Part shown: piece after piece, positions 5,513-5,776 of the stretch | How positions within the stretch are numbered: the stretch's first letter is position 1 | How the letters are laid out: each line of letters begins with the position of its first letter | Assembly: GCA_012800475.1 (NCBI GenBank) | Contig: JAAZJF010000037.1 | Coordinates: 1 to 5,776, forward strand | Length of the DNA stretch: 5,776 bases | DNA from: Gammaproteobacteria bacterium | GTDB lineage: Bacteria > Pseudomonadota > Gammaproteobacteria > Pseudomonadales > Pseudomonadaceae | Direction: 5' to 3' | Translations under genes and position numbers: made by a program | Notes under the pieces: model-generated | Seen by the model: only the letters and a program-made list of their open reading frames with translations | Told to the model about the DNA's origin: nothing | Databases searched by the model: none

Positions 5513-5776
5513 ATTGGGCGGTGGGTGCAGGACTTGAACGGTAATCCGCACGGCGTTTAAGTTGATATTCACGGACTGCTTTATTGTGCTCAGCCAAACT
5601 ATTGGAAAACACATGACTGCCATCGCCACGCGCCACAAAGTATAAGCTTTTGCCGGGTTTAGGATGTAATGCAGCATAGATGGCCTCACGTCCCACCATC
5701 GCAATAGGTGTCGGTGGTAGACCTGAAATCACATAGGTATTGTAGGCGGTAGGCCTACGCAAATCGGCACGCGTAA
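5511..5776 (-). CDS. mltG: Endolytic murein transglycosylase MltG, C-terminal part (partial)
   Basis: This is the C-terminal 87 or so codons of an MltG (YceG-like) protein; the 5' part lies beyond the right edge. MltG is an inner-membrane lytic transglycosylase that cuts nascent glycan strands and so limits their length. The frame reads through the edge as TRADLRRPTAYNTY. The YNTY motif, followed by GLPPTPIAMVGREAI and then LYFVARGDGSHVFS and EHNKAVREYQ, is characteristic of the family's C-terminal domain. The Leu codon at 5760-5762 is TTG and could be mistaken for a start, but the homologous sequence clearly continues upstream of it. The catalytic Glu is outside the window. The gene order mltG-tmk-holB is common in proteobacteria. 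Confidence 0.93.
   Translation of the reverse strand, partial: TRADLRRPTAYNTYVISGLPPTPIAMVGREAIYAALHPKPGKSLYFVARGDGSHVFSNSLAEHNKAVREYQLKRRADYRSSPAPTAQ

Noticed and set aside
5525..5550. tRNA-like text (GGACTTGAACGG) suggesting a T-arm
   Set aside because: It lies within the conserved MltG C-terminus coding frame, and no acceptor, D or anticodon stems surround it.

Overview
The window looks like chromosomal DNA from a gammaproteobacterium of the Pseudomonadaceae. The right half carries the leftward gene order mltG - tmk - holB - pilZ - tatD, a known Pseudomonas housekeeping block, and the PilZ and TatD sequences are very close to what I remember of the Pseudomonas proteins. Base composition looks moderate, well below typical Pseudomonas. 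This would fit a lower-GC branch such as Thiopseudomonas or Denitrificimonas, but the genus is inference.

Layout. Bases 1-112 (minus strand) hold the first 37 codons of a ketoacyl-ACP synthase III-like gene that runs off the left edge. Bases 113-668 contain no convincing gene. They hold a clear leftward intrinsic terminator (185-210) with a second hairpin just 5' of it, and a putative extended -10 promoter for cmoA. Bases 669-2368 (plus strand) hold cmoA and cmoB, joined by an ATGA overlap. Bases 2369-2597 lie between the convergent ends of cmoB and tatD and are unusually structured: a 20-base repeat present twice, three hairpins, and four GGA motifs in 47 bases. From 2598 to the right edge, all genes are on the minus strand: tatD, pilZ, holB, tmk and the 3' end of mltG.

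How the genes work together. CmoA makes carboxy-S-adenosylmethionine and CmoB transfers its carboxymethyl group to 5-hydroxyuridine at tRNA position 34, giving cmo5U, so the two genes form one pathway unit. The leftward block mixes functions: MltG (peptidoglycan strand release), Tmk (dTMP to dTDP), HolB (DNA polymerase III clamp-loader delta'), PilZ (type IV pilus biogenesis) and TatD (metal-dependent nuclease). mltG-tmk-holB is tightly packed with overlaps or near-overlaps. pilZ has its own strong ribosome binding site after a 97-base gap and may also have its own promoter.

I found no new multi-gene system. The parts least explained by ordinary genes are the two non-coding stretches: the orphan leftward terminator in 113-668 and the hairpin/GGA cluster in 2369-2597.
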